Assembly (NCBI GenBank): GCA_009379955.1
Contig: WHST01000002.1
Span: forward strand, 1-64,000
Length of the DNA stretch: 64,000 bases
Origin: Streptosporangiales bacterium
Lineage (GTDB): Bacteria > Actinomycetota > Actinomycetes > Streptosporangiales > WHST01
Direction: 5' to 3'
Shown here: positions 34,568 to 44,573 of the stretch, piece by piece
Position numbering within the stretch: the first letter of the stretch is position 1
Layout of the letters: each line of letters begins with the position of its first letter
Translations under genes and position numbers: made by a program
Notes under the pieces: model-generated
Seen by the model: the letters and a program-made list of their open reading frames with translations, nothing else
What the model was told of the DNA's origin: nothing
Database searches by the model: none

Positions 34568-34604
34568 CAGGGCCCTCACCACGTGCCGCGTGGTGGGGGC
34601 CCTG
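34568..34604. terminator. Strong bidirectional hairpin between membrane-peptide gene and def
   Basis: Arms CAGGGCCCTCACCACG (34568-34583) and CGTGGTGGGGGCCCTG (34589-34604) pair over 16 bp with one G-T and a 5-nt loop. It lies between two genes that converge, so it can serve both. No T-tract, as often in high-GC actinobacteria. Confidence 0.75.
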
Positions 34605-34611
34605 CCGCATG

Positions 34612-35124
34612 TTAGGACGCGTTCGGCGCCGGCGTGTGCCGAAGCGCCTGTGCGCGAAGCCGGCGCGGCAGCCGGTCGACGAAGATCGTGCCGTTCAGGT
34701 GGTCGGTCTCGTGCTGGAGGCAGCGTGCGAAGTACTCGGGGTCGTGCTCGTCCCCGGTCGGGCGCACGGTGATCGGCTCGCCGTCGGCGCCGAACCCGGT
34801 GACCTCGACCGACGCGGCGCGCGCGAGCGGGAAGTTCGCGCCGGGCAGCGACAGGCACCCCTCGACCTCGGTGACCTCGGTGTCGTCGAGGACGGTGAGC
34901 TCGGGGTTGGCGACGCAGCCCTGCGTGCCGTCCTGCATGTCGTAGACGAACAGCCGCAGCGGCACGCCGATCTGTGGGGCCGCGAGACCGAAGCCGGGCG
35001 CCTTGCGCATCGTCTGCATCATGTCCTTGACCAGCTTGCGAAGCGCCCTGTCGAAGTCGACGACGGGCTCCGTGATGTCGCGCAGCACGGGGTCGCCGAG
35101 CAGACGGATCGGCCGGATGGTCAC
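34612..35124 (-). CDS. def: Peptide deformylase
   Basis: 170 residues from GTG 35124, with GGAGG 6 bases before. All three catalytic motifs are present: GFGLAAPQIG, EGCLSLPG and QHETDHLNG (HExxH with Glu and two His ligands; the Cys of motif II is the third metal ligand). It removes the formyl group from the N-terminal Met of new proteins. The ORF stays open upstream, but the start TIRPIRLLGDPVLR is the standard one. Confidence 0.95.
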   Translation of the reverse strand: MTIRPIRLLGDPVLRDITEPVVDFDRALRKLVKDMMQTMRKAPGFGLAAPQIGVPLRLFVYDMQDGTQGCVANPELTVLDDTEVTEVEGCLSLPGANFPLARAASVEVTGFGADGEPITVRPTGDEHDPEYFARCLQHETDHLNGTIFVDRLPRRLRAQALRHTPAPNAS

Positions 35125-35182
35125 GACGCTCCTCCCGAGGGTGACGAGGCTGTTGCGAGAACCTCGCAACAGCGTAGTGCTC

Positions 35183-35623
35183 CTAGGGCTCGTCGTAGCG
35201 GGGGTCGATCTCCTCGGGTGCCCGGCCCAGGACGAGCGCGATCTCCTCGACCACGATGTTGTGGACGAGCAGCGCGAGGTCGTCGGACGAGCTGCGGGCC
35301 TCGATCGGCCTGCGGTAGAGGACGATGCGGGTGCGCCGCAGCCGGCCGCCGGAGAACATCCTGGCCAGCGGGATGGGGTCGTCGTCCCAGTCGGACGCGT
35401 CGCCGCCGGACGGCGGTACCTCCTCCACCGCGAAGTCGAGCTGCGCGATCTCCTGCGGCCACAGCCGCTCGAGCCGCTCGACCGCATCGAGCACGTGCTC
35501 GTCGAACCGCTCCGCCCTGCTGCGGCGGAGCGGGACGCCGGCCGGCACGAGCGGGCCACGCATGCCCCGGCCATGCCGGTCACGGCGGCGTAGTCGGCGG
35601 ACGCGACGTCCCTGCGAGGCCAC
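35183..35623 (-). CDS. Metallopeptidase-family (zincin-like) protein
   Basis: About 146 residues. RRDRHGRGMRGPLVP near the start and SRAERFDEHVLDAVERLERLWP are the signature of the actinobacterial family (Rv3259-type) that lies beside DUF3499 genes. The helix where HExxH would stand reads VHNIVVEEIALVLG, so the zinc motif is incomplete and activity is doubtful. GTG 35623 is proposed; GTG 35680 would add 19 residues but leaves little room before the divergent DUF3499 gene. The function is unknown. Confidence 0.8.
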   Translation of the reverse strand: MASQGRRVRRLRRRDRHGRGMRGPLVPAGVPLRRSRAERFDEHVLDAVERLERLWPQEIAQLDFAVEEVPPSGGDASDWDDDPIPLARMFSGGRLRRTRIVLYRRPIEARSSSDDLALLVHNIVVEEIALVLGRAPEEIDPRYDEP

Positions 35624-35706
35624 GCGCCGAGCGTACGCCAGGGTGCCGGGCTCAACGTCCGCGTGGCGACCCCGGAGCACGGTGGGTTTCGGGATAGCGT
35701 TCGGGC

Positions 35707-36078
35707 GTGAGCTCTGTACGTCGTCAGTGCTCGCGCAATGCCTGCCAGGGGCCGGCGATTGCCACGCTGACCTATGTCTACGCGGACCAGACCGCGGTCG
35801 TCGGTCCGCTGGCGACCTATGCCGAGCCGCATTGCTACGACCTCTGCACCGCGCATGCCGACCGGCTCACCGCGCCCAAGGGCTGGGAACTCGTCAGGCT
35901 CGCGCAGGACCCCGCCTCGCTGCAGCCGAGCGGCGACGACCTCGTCGCACTCGCCGAGGCGGTGCGCGAGGCCGCGCGGCCGCCCGCGCCAGGCACCGAG
36001 CCCGTCGGCCAGGGGGTCGAGGTGGGCCGCAAGGGTCACCTACGGGTCCTGCGCTCCGCGCCGCCCGTCACGCGGTAG
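35707..36078 (+). CDS. DUF3499 family protein
   Basis: 123 residues from GTG 35707. The opening CSRNACQGPAIATLTYVYAD carries two Cys, followed by PHCYDLCTAHADRLTAPKGWE with two more Cys and a His, suggesting a small zinc-binding fold. This matches the DUF3499 family found only in actinobacteria next to phosphomannomutase. No function is known. The gene precedes pmm by 19 bp and is likely cotranscribed with it. Confidence 0.92.
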   Translation: MSSVRRQCSRNACQGPAIATLTYVYADQTAVVGPLATYAEPHCYDLCTAHADRLTAPKGWELVRLAQDPASLQPSGDDLVALAEAVREAARPPAPGTEPVGQGVEVGRKGHLRVLRSAPPVTR

Positions 36079-36097
36079 TCGGTACTAGGGTCGCCAC

Positions 36098-37444
36098 GTG
36101 AGGCTGACCGACGTGTTCAAGGCGTACGACATCCGCGGGGTCGTGCCCGACCAGCTCGACGCCGACGCGATGCGGCGGATCGGGGCGGCGTTCGCGCAGG
36201 TGGTGGGCGGCCCGGCGTTCGTCGTGGGTCACGACATGCGCCCGTCCTCTCCCGAGCTGTCCGCCGCGTTCGCCGACGGCGTCACGTCGACCGGTGCCGA
36301 CGTCGTCGCCATCGGCCTCGCCTCCACCGACATGCTGTACTTCGCCAGCGGTCACCTCGACCTGCCGGGCGCGATGTTCACCGCGAGCCACAACCCCGCC
36401 CAGTACAACGGCATCAAGCTGTGCCGGGCCGCGGCGCGGCCGATCAGCCAGGCGAGCGGGCTGACCGAGATCCGTGAGCTGGCCGGGCGGGGCATGCCCG
36501 AACCCGCCGCGACGCCCGGCTCCGTGCGTACCGATGACCTGCTCGCCGCGTACGCCGCGTACCTCGCCGACCTCGTCGACATCTCCGGTATCCGCCCGCT
36601 GCGGGTGGCCGTCGATGCGGCCAACGGCATGGCCGGATACACCGCGCCGGCAGTCTTCGGCGGCACGCCCGTCGAGACGGTGCCGCTGTACTTCGAGCTT
36701 GACGGCACCTTCCCCAACCACGAGGCCAACCCGCTCGAGCCCGCCAACCTCCGCGACCTGCAGGCGCTGGTCAGGGACAGCGGCGCCGACTGCGGGCTTG
36801 CGTTCGACGGTGACGCCGACCGGTGCTTCGTCGTCGACGAACGCGGCGAGCCGGTGTCGCCGTCGGCACTGACCGCCCTGATCGCCACCCGCGAGCTCGC
36901 CCGCGAGCCCGGCTCGACGGTCATCCACAACCTGATCACGAGCCGCGCGGTGCCGGAGATCGTCCGTGAGCACGGCGGGGTGCCGCTGCGTACGCGGGTC
37001 GGGCACTCGTTCATCAAGGCCGAGATGGCGTCGACCGGCGCGATCTTCGGCGGCGAGCACTCCGCGCACTTCTACTTCCGCGACTTCTGGTTCGCCGACT
37101 CCGGCATGCTCGCCGCGCTGCACCTGCTCGCCGCGCTCGGCCGGTACGACGGCACGCTGTCCGGGCTGATGGCGGAGTTCGACAGGTACGCGAGCTCGGG
37201 CGAGGTCAACAGCACCGTCACCGACCAGGAGGCCACGCTCGCCGCTGTCGAGCGGGCGTTCGGCACCCGCGACGGCGCTACCCTGGACCGCCTCGACGGC
37301 CTCACCGTCGAAGGCCCCGACTGGTGGTTCAACGTCCGCCCGTCCAACACCGAGCCGCTGCTCCGCCTCAACGTCGAGGCCCCCGACGAGGAGCGCATGT
37401 CGAAGCTCCGCGACGAGGTCCTCACGGTGATCCGCACCGCCTGA
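36098..37444 (+). CDS. manB: Phosphomannomutase/phosphoglucomutase
   Basis: 448 residues from GTG 36098. Domain 1 has FKAYDIRGVVPDQ and the catalytic phosphoserine loop TASHNPAQYNGIK; domain 2 the metal loop FDGDADRC; domain 3 GGEHSAHFYFRDF for sugar recognition; domain 4 RPSNTEPLLRLN for phosphate binding. It interconverts mannose-6- and mannose-1-phosphate for GDP-mannose synthesis (manA at 52.6 kb, manC at 22.8 kb). In other actinobacteria the Trm112-SIS-manA genes follow directly; here the 37.6-50.1 kb island comes between. Confidence 0.93.
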   Translation: MRLTDVFKAYDIRGVVPDQLDADAMRRIGAAFAQVVGGPAFVVGHDMRPSSPELSAAFADGVTSTGADVVAIGLASTDMLYFASGHLDLPGAMFTASHNPAQYNGIKLCRAAARPISQASGLTEIRELAGRGMPEPAATPGSVRTDDLLAAYAAYLADLVDISGIRPLRVAVDAANGMAGYTAPAVFGGTPVETVPLYFELDGTFPNHEANPLEPANLRDLQALVRDSGADCGLAFDGDADRCFVVDERGEPVSPSALTALIATRELAREPGSTVIHNLITSRAVPEIVREHGGVPLRTRVGHSFIKAEMASTGAIFGGEHSAHFYFRDFWFADSGMLAALHLLAALGRYDGTLSGLMAEFDRYASSGEVNSTVTDQEATLAAVERAFGTRDGATLDRLDGLTVEGPDWWFNVRPSNTEPLLRLNVEAPDEERMSKLRDEVLTVIRTA

Positions 37445-37470
37445 CCGCACGGCCAAGGCATACTGTCCGA

Positions 37471-37511
37471 CCTCGGCAGGTCCGAGGGGTCCATCCCTGT
37501 TCCTGCCGAGG
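37471..37511 (+). terminator. Inverted repeat after phosphomannomutase gene
   Basis: CCTCGGCAGG (37471-37480) and CCTGCCGAGG (37502-37511) are perfect 10-bp arms with a 21-nt loop, 27 bp after the pmm stop. Probably the terminator of the pmm operon at the left border of the island. Confidence 0.55.
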
Positions 37512-37571
37512 CCGGGGCGTGACGGCCGATCCGTTCCTGAGGGACAGGGGCCGACCGCCACGCCCACCTAC

Positions 37572-37616
37572 GGTGAGCCGGCCGGACTGTCGGGGCGCCG
37601 CCTCGGCCGGCTCACC
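37572..37616. terminator. Second inverted repeat at the island's left end
   Basis: GGTGAGCCGGCCG (37572-37584) and CGGCCGGCTCACC (37604-37616) are perfect 13-bp arms with a 19-nt loop. It lies just before the end of the small minus-strand ORF (stop at 37620), for which it can act as terminator, and may also insulate pmm from the island. Confidence 0.55.
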
Positions 37617-37619
37617 AGC

Positions 37620-37748
37620 TCAGATGTTGTTCCAGACGGGGACGCGGTACTTCTCGGCGAGGCACATCGGGCAGGGCAGCCGGTTGTCGTGCGGCTCGCA
37701 CCGCTCGTCCGTGTCGCCTTCGGTCGGCGTCGTCGGGTCCTCGCTCAC
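37620..37748 (-). CDS. 42-residue putative zinc-binding peptide
   Basis: From GTG 37748 with GGGGG before it. The sequence is acidic at first, then CEPHDNRLPCPMC, a CxxH-x5-CxxC arrangement that could bind one zinc, and a short end. A strong hairpin follows. It is divergent from the HTH gene at 37856, whose operator lies between them. No family is named; small peptides like this occur beside actinobacterial HTH genes. Confidence 0.45.
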   Translation of the reverse strand: MSEDPTTPTEGDTDERCEPHDNRLPCPMCLAEKYRVPVWNNI

Positions 37749-37829
37749 TTCGGTACCCCCAGTCAGTCCCAGACGAGATCTCGCATGACGGCCACTCTCG
37801 GGCCCGTCGCCGCGTAGGGGTAGCGGTGC

Positions 37830-37847
37830 ATAACGAAGCGTTATACG
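37830..37847 (+). promoter_or_regulatory. Palindromic operator overlapping the HTH gene's -10
   Basis: ATAACG (37830-37835), spacer AAG, CGTTAT (37839-37844) is a perfect 6+6 palindrome. The -10-like TATACG (37842-37847) overlaps its right arm and ends 8 bases before ATG 37856, so the mRNA would be leaderless. The HTH protein probably binds here to control itself and maybe the divergent small gene. Confidence 0.5.
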
Positions 37848-37855
37848 GTCCGGGG

Positions 37856-38977
37856 ATGGCAGTCCGCGGGCTCGGCGACGCGTTCCGCGTGGTGATGCAG
37901 CGCCACGGCTGGACCGGAGCGCACCTTGCCCGGCAGCTCCGAACGTCGCAGCCATGGGTGAGTATGGTCCTCAGCGGCCGCCGCGACCCAGGGATGCGCC
38001 GCTCGACCGAGCTCCTCGAGCGGCTCGGGTGGGAGCTGGAGCTCGTCCCCTCCGGGGAGGTGGACCCGGTGAAGCGCAGGGAGTTCTTCGCCGTGGCGGC
38101 AGCCGTCGCGTTCGTGCCGGCGCCGACGGCGAGCCCCTACAGCGACGCCGCGTACGTGACGAAGCTCGCCGACCGGCTCATGCACCATGAGGCGCAGCTC
38201 GGCGGTGCGCCGCTCGCGCGCGAGGCGGTACGTCATGCCGCCCGGGTCGCGCCCGGGCTCCGCAGTCGCGACAGCGCGCTGCACGCCGCGGCGTCCGGGC
38301 TGTGCCGGCAGGCCGCGCTGATCGTGCACGACGTCCGCGACCTGGCGCAGGCCGAGCGCCTCGCCGCGCTGTCGCTGCGGTTCGCGCGCCGCACCGACGA
38401 CCCGGCCGCGCAGGTCCACGCGTACGACGCGCTCAGCCTCACCGCCGCGTACTCCCCGGATGGCCGCGGCGTCGAGTACGCTCGCCGCGGGCTGGCCGTC
38501 CGCGGCGCCGGGGACGCCGACCGCGCCGCACTGTCCGCGCGTCTCGGTCGCACCCTCGCGCTCATGCCCGACCAGGCGACCGGCGCGCGCCGGTACCTCG
38601 AGCAGGCGCTCACGCTCGCCGGCGACAGCGGCGCGGTCACTGCGGAGATCTACGGCAACACCGGCATCGGGTTCACCGATCTCGGCCTACCCGGGGCGGC
38701 CGAGGCGCACCTCGCGTCCGCGGTCGAACTCACCGCCAGTGCGCCGTTCGTACAGTCGCTGTACCTCGCCCGGCAGGTGAAGATGGCGATCCGCGCACGG
38801 AACCCCGACGCCGCTATGCCGGTGATGCTGGCGCTCGCCGGCGTGGTCCCGGTGGTCGACTCGCCGCGGCTGACGATTCACCTGCGGCACATCCTCGACG
38901 GCACGCGGCGGTGGGCCGCGATGCCTGGGGTCAGGCACGCCCGCGACGCGATCAGGGAGGCAGCCCGTGGTCGGTGA
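37856..38977 (+). CDS. Helix-turn-helix (XRE-like) regulator with TPR-like C-terminal region
   Basis: 373 residues from ATG 37856 (GTG 37826 is possible but lies inside the promoter-operator). Residues 5-45 are an XRE-type HTH: WTGAHLARQLRTSQPWVSMVLSG. From about residue 90 on, helical pairs (AERLAALSLRFARRTDDPAAQVHAY-type) suggest tetratricopeptide-like repeats as in actinobacterial signal-responsive regulators. A hydrophobic FFAVAAAVAFVP lies between. It is coupled to the next small gene. It is the first larger gene of the island. Confidence 0.85.
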   Translation: MAVRGLGDAFRVVMQRHGWTGAHLARQLRTSQPWVSMVLSGRRDPGMRRSTELLERLGWELELVPSGEVDPVKRREFFAVAAAVAFVPAPTASPYSDAAYVTKLADRLMHHEAQLGGAPLAREAVRHAARVAPGLRSRDSALHAAASGLCRQAALIVHDVRDLAQAERLAALSLRFARRTDDPAAQVHAYDALSLTAAYSPDGRGVEYARRGLAVRGAGDADRAALSARLGRTLALMPDQATGARRYLEQALTLAGDSGAVTAEIYGNTGIGFTDLGLPGAAEAHLASAVELTASAPFVQSLYLARQVKMAIRARNPDAAMPVMLALAGVVPVVDSPRLTIHLRHILDGTRRWAAMPGVRHARDAIREAARGR

Positions 38978-39215
38978 GGTACCGACGTTCGAGGAGGTCG
39001 CCTCGTCGGGCGGGCACAAGGACGCCACGATGCACGTCGGCGGTCACGGTGAGCCGTGGCCGGACGTGAAGGTCCTCGTGATCACCAAGGGCGACCAGAC
39101 CTACGTGTGCGTACGCCGCGATGGCGATGAGACCGTGACCCCTGTCGCGAGCGTCCGCACCGGACTGGAGCTGTTCGTCGAGCAGCTCCAGCAAGCGATG
39201 AAGGACCTGCCGTAG
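38967..39215 (+). CDS. 82-residue hypothetical partner of HTH regulator
   Basis: GTG 38967 overlaps the end of the regulator gene by 11 bp and follows GGGAGG. A possible beta-strand core (DVKVLVITKGDQTYVCVRR) and a final helix (LELFVEQLQQAMKDL) are visible. I do not recognise the family; its arrangement resembles the small partners that follow XRE regulators in actinobacteria, though the sequence is not DUF397. Co-translation suggests a joint role. Confidence 0.7.
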   Translation: MVGEVPTFEEVASSGGHKDATMHVGGHGEPWPDVKVLVITKGDQTYVCVRRDGDETVTPVASVRTGLELFVEQLQQAMKDLP

Positions 39216-39266
39216 GCCGCACCTGGCATGGGCAGGACACCTCCACCGTGGGACCTGGGCGCAGCG

Positions 39267-40688
39267 TCAGGCGGCTCGTTCGGCCGCAGCTTCACCTGCT
39301 CCGGTCAACGCTGTCTGGGCCTGGTTGAGGAGTCGGTTGACAGCTGTCCGTACGGCCTCACAGTTCTGTTCGATCTTGTCGGCGTTCTGCCGGATCGTCC
39401 CCGCGGTCTTCTTGATGCCGTCGATCTGCGGCAACAGCGCGATCGCTTCCCCGATCTTCTCCTGGGCGGTCAGGATCTCGCCGGCGTCGCTTCGGGAGGC
39501 GGCGGCGATCGCGCTGGTACGCAGGAGCTGGACGACGGTCCTGAGCAGGTCGGGATCGTCGACGAGGGGGTCGAAGGCCAGCACTATGCGCCTCGATCCC
39601 AGACACTGGATGCTGGTTCCTCGCAGCTGCTCTACCGTGCGAACCAATCCAAGGGAGGCAACGGCCTCACGGTTGCGCTCGGCTTCCTCCAGGTAGCCGT
39701 TCCAGTTCTGCCGCCTTGAGTCGCTCATCTCGACGGCCACCCGGACGGACCCACTGTCGACCACCAGCACGCCGTCGCCCTTCTTGCTGCGGGGCACAGC
39801 GCCAGGCGTCGTCGATGTGTCGACGTACTCGTCTCCGAGACCACGGGCGACCTCGTCAAGCAGCTTGTGGACGCCCTCGGCGTATGCCTCGCCCTTGAGC
39901 GGTGTCGCCTGCGCTGTCGCGGCGGCGGCCTCGGCAGCCGAGGCCTGGACCCTGACGGCCGTCGCGAGCTGGTCGATCTTCTCCCCCAGCGCGTGGTGGC
40001 TCTTATCCAGCGTCGTCGCGAGCTTCTCGTGCTGGGTGCGCAGCTCGCGCGCGTGCTTGGCCATCGGCGATGTCGGGTCGTCGGGGTCGAACTGCCTGGC
40101 GGCACGGGCGAACAACTCGCTGGTCTGCCGGGCGACACGCTCGTCGAGCTCGTGTCCGAAACGCTTGAGGAGCGGTTGGAGACGGGACAGCAACTCCGGG
40201 TCGTCGCCACCGACCAGGCGCTGCACCTCCTCCTGTAGGGCCTTGTGGGCGCTGGCGACGTTGTCCGCGAAGCTCTGCTGGACGGTACGGCTTGCCTCGG
40301 TGAGCGCGTGCCTGGCGGCGGTCGAGGCCTGCTCTACGGTCTTGGCAGCCCCGCTGGCCGCTTCCGCGGTCGAAGCGTTCGTCCTGACGCACGACTCCGT
40401 CGTGCGTGCCTCGACGTCGGCGACCAGACGCTGTAGATCGAGGGTGTCCTGTACGCCGCCGACCGACGTGATCGCGTGCGCACCGACGACGACCGCCTGG
40501 GTGACGAAGGCACTTAGGTCGGCGCTGGCGAGCTTGTCCGAGCCGGCCTCGGCGCCGCGCTGCCCGGTGCTCCAGCGTCGGGCCTCGGCGACGACCGCAT
40601 GGTCGGAGATGGTGAGGCGTTCCACCCGGACCGCCGGTCCGTCCGACACGTAGTACGCGCCCGATCGGGCTTCCTGAGGCCTGTTCAT
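39267..40688 (-). CDS. Coiled-coil protein with nuclease-like C-terminal core, R-M associated
   Basis: 473 residues from ATG 40688 (AAGGAG, 8-nt spacing). Residues 90-250 form long helices rich in Ala, Thr and Gln, a coiled coil. At about 300-420 is a compact core: GDGVLVVDSGSVRVAVEMSD then YLEEAERNREAVASLGLV and RRIVLAFDPLVDDPDLL. The D-x(n)-E-x-S order recalls the PD-(D/E)XK nuclease fold (DUF2130-like), but the Lys is replaced. Similar proteins are often labelled Fis family, without evidence for DNA bending. It is divergent from the R-M operon and shares its promoter region. Confidence 0.75.
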   Translation of the reverse strand: MNRPQEARSGAYYVSDGPAVRVERLTISDHAVVAEARRWSTGQRGAEAGSDKLASADLSAFVTQAVVVGAHAITSVGGVQDTLDLQRLVADVEARTTESCVRTNASTAEAASGAAKTVEQASTAARHALTEASRTVQQSFADNVASAHKALQEEVQRLVGGDDPELLSRLQPLLKRFGHELDERVARQTSELFARAARQFDPDDPTSPMAKHARELRTQHEKLATTLDKSHHALGEKIDQLATAVRVQASAAEAAAATAQATPLKGEAYAEGVHKLLDEVARGLGDEYVDTSTTPGAVPRSKKGDGVLVVDSGSVRVAVEMSDSRRQNWNGYLEEAERNREAVASLGLVRTVEQLRGTSIQCLGSRRIVLAFDPLVDDPDLLRTVVQLLRTSAIAAASRSDAGEILTAQEKIGEAIALLPQIDGIKKTAGTIRQNADKIEQNCEAVRTAVNRLLNQAQTALTGAGEAAAERAA

Positions 40689-40783
40689 CGCACTTCTCCT
40701 TCTGGCGCCCGCCTGCTTGGACGGGGAAATGAGTGGTGTCACGAAGTGTGAGCACGGCGAGAGGGTTGTAGTGTGTGGCGCGT

Positions 40784-40799
40784 GATAAGGGGGCTTATC
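40784..40799. promoter_or_regulatory. Palindromic operator between coiled-coil gene and R-M operon
   Basis: GATAAG (40784-40789), GGGG, CTTATC (40794-40799) is a perfect 6+6 palindrome in the 199-bp divergent region 40689-40887. A second, looser pair TCGACGTG / CACGTCGA lies at 40818-40825 and 40848-40855. Either could be the site for the HTH domain of the first R-M gene or for another regulator. No gene lies in this stretch. Confidence 0.45.
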
Positions 40800-40887
40800 G
40801 AGAGATTAGGAGAAGAATCGACGTGTCTGGGTCTAGGCTGTACTCCTCACGTCGATCTGGGCACAGCAGAACGGAGGAGATGCGATC

Positions 40888-42947
40888 ATGCTGGTCAGCG
40901 ACCCGGCGACCCTACGGATCGCCCTCTCCGACGTCGCCCTATTGGCACAGGTCCGACGCCCCGTGGTATCCACCTGGCGTACCCGCAGAGCCGGATCCGA
41001 TGATCCGTTCCCAGTGCCCGTCGTCACCCAGGGTGGCCAGGACTGGTTCGATGTCGAGGAGGTCGTGGCCTGGCTGGAGCGGACGGGGCTGGGTAACAAC
41101 GACAGCGTCCGCGACGACGCCATGGCGTACGTGAGCCTCGGCGGCTCGTCGCGAGGAAGCGATGCCCAGTCGTTCGCCGGCCTGACCGCCCTGCTCTGCG
41201 TCAAGGTGATCACGGGCGAGGCGCTCACGCACCTCAGCGCGGAGGCGCTGCTCGATCTGGCGGACGACCTCGATCCCGACGACACCTACCTGTACACAGA
41301 GCTCGAGGCGTTGGACCACCGGCTCGAACCGCTGGCGCGTTACGCTGACCTGTACACCAGTGCCGCGTACAACCCGGTGGATGCATTCGAGAAGCTGGTC
41401 ACCGAGCACTTCAGGCGGCACGTCCGCGGCCAGGCCGTCGTTGACCTGGCATGGCCAGCACGTGCACTTGCGGCAGCCACGGCCGTAGCGCTCGCTGCCG
41501 ACGCCGGGCAGCCCACCTCTGTGTTCGTCGACCCGACACCCGGCGGCAGCGATCTGCTCGTCAGTGTTGCGCGCGCACTCGGAGAGGACGCCACTCTCAC
41601 CACGATGACCGCTGGTCAGACCGATCCCGCCTCCCGTCTCGCGTGCCGACGGCTGTGTGTGCACGACATCGTCAGGGCACCGCTCGAGATCGCGGAGGAC
41701 GGTTCCTTCGAGGTCCAGGGGCCGGCGGTGTTCGTCGCGCAGTACCCACCGCCCGCGGAGCCCGAGATGCCTCCCGGCCGGACACTCGACGCGATCGATC
41801 AGATCGTTCTCCAGATGGACGACACGCAGCGCGCCGTCGTCCTCGCCCCCGCTCCCGTCCTCAGCGACCGGCCCACGGGACGGGAGCTGGACGAGCTCCG
41901 AGCCGGGATCCTCAGGTCGGGTCGGGTGCGGGCGGTGGTCCGCCTGCCGCGAGGTCTCGTCCCATCCAAGTCGCGCCAGTCGCTGGCCCTGTGGGTACTA
42001 GGGCGTGCACTCGACGAGGTGGCCATCGCCGACCGGTGGACGATGGTCGGTGACCTGGTCGACGTCGACCTGACGGCCGAGGGTGTCACCGACGACCTCG
42101 TCACCGACCTCGCGGCCGCGACGCACGGATGGCCCGCTGTCCGTGCCCACGCGTTCCGCTTCCTGCGCCGGGTGTCGACCTCGACGTTGCTCGCCGGCGG
42201 CGGTGAGCTGGTGGCTCAGGCGCGTGTTCCGCGCAAAGGTGACCCCGCCCCCTCGACCGATCTGGTGGTGCGTGCGATCTCGATCCGTGATCGACTTGCC
42301 GCTGGAGCGTATGACTCCGCCGCGCCCACAATCGCGATCGCGGCCCGCGACCAGCGTGGTCAGCGCCCACCGCCGGGCATGACCGTGCTCGGGCAAGCGA
42401 TCGCGGACGGGCGTATCCACTTGATCGGCGGCAACCGTGTCGACCCGACAGATCTGCGTGCCCGTGCAGGTCATCGCGTGCTCGGCCCGGCAGAGCTCAC
42501 CATGGGCGCGCCGGCCCGTTTCATTGACCGCATGGTCTTCGCTTCGAAGTATCCGGCAGGCCGGCTCAGCGAGTCGGGGGACGTGGTCTTCTGTACGTCG
42601 CCGCGGCCAGCAGCCCTGGTGGACCATGCGGGAGCCTCGGTCGTCGTCTCGCCGGCACGCATCCTGCGTATCCGCAACGATGACCCCGGCGGGCACGTGG
42701 CCAACGTGTTGTCCGCCGACATCAACGCGCTCCCTGTCGGCGCCAAGACCTGGAAGACCTGGCAGGTCCGGCGGGTGCCGGACGAGCAGATCATGCCGCT
42801 CGTCGACGCGCTCGACGACGTGCAGCGACACCGAGCCGCCCTGGCGGACCGGATGAGCCAGTTGGACGAACTCGCCGACTTGATCACCCAGGGCGCCACG
42901 ACCGGGTCCCTCGACCTGCGACCGCCCGCCACGTCCAGGAAGGGACA

Positions 42948-42951
<4 letters not shown>
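40888..42951 (+). CDS. HTH + N6-methyltransferase-like + S-subunit-like fusion protein
   Basis: 687 residues from ATG 40888 with GGAGGAG upstream. Residues 10-60: HTH with [18 protein letters not shown]. Residues 150-400: fold of N6-adenine methyltransferases ([18 protein letters not shown], then [16 protein letters not shown] and a late [23 protein letters not shown]). The SAM motif reads PGGSD instead of CGSG, and where NPPF/Y is expected the chain has VAQYPPP, so catalysis is doubtful. Residues 490-680: a specificity-subunit-like half with a TRD and the final [20 protein letters not shown] coiled coil. Its stop overlaps hsdM by four bases. It may be regulator, targeting subunit or a pseudo-methyltransferase. 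Confidence 0.75.

Positions 42952-44569
<1,618 letters not shown>

Positions 44570-44573
<4 letters not shown>

Noticed and set aside
35625-36039. Minus-strand frame leading into peptide deformylase
   Set aside because: Deformylase begins at GTG 35124 with a good ribosome-binding site; the upstream part overlaps the metallopeptidase-like and DUF3499 genes.
38967-39215. Small gene considered as DUF397 partner of the HTH gene
   Set aside because: The typical WxKSSyS and VRDS motifs are missing, so the name was not used.
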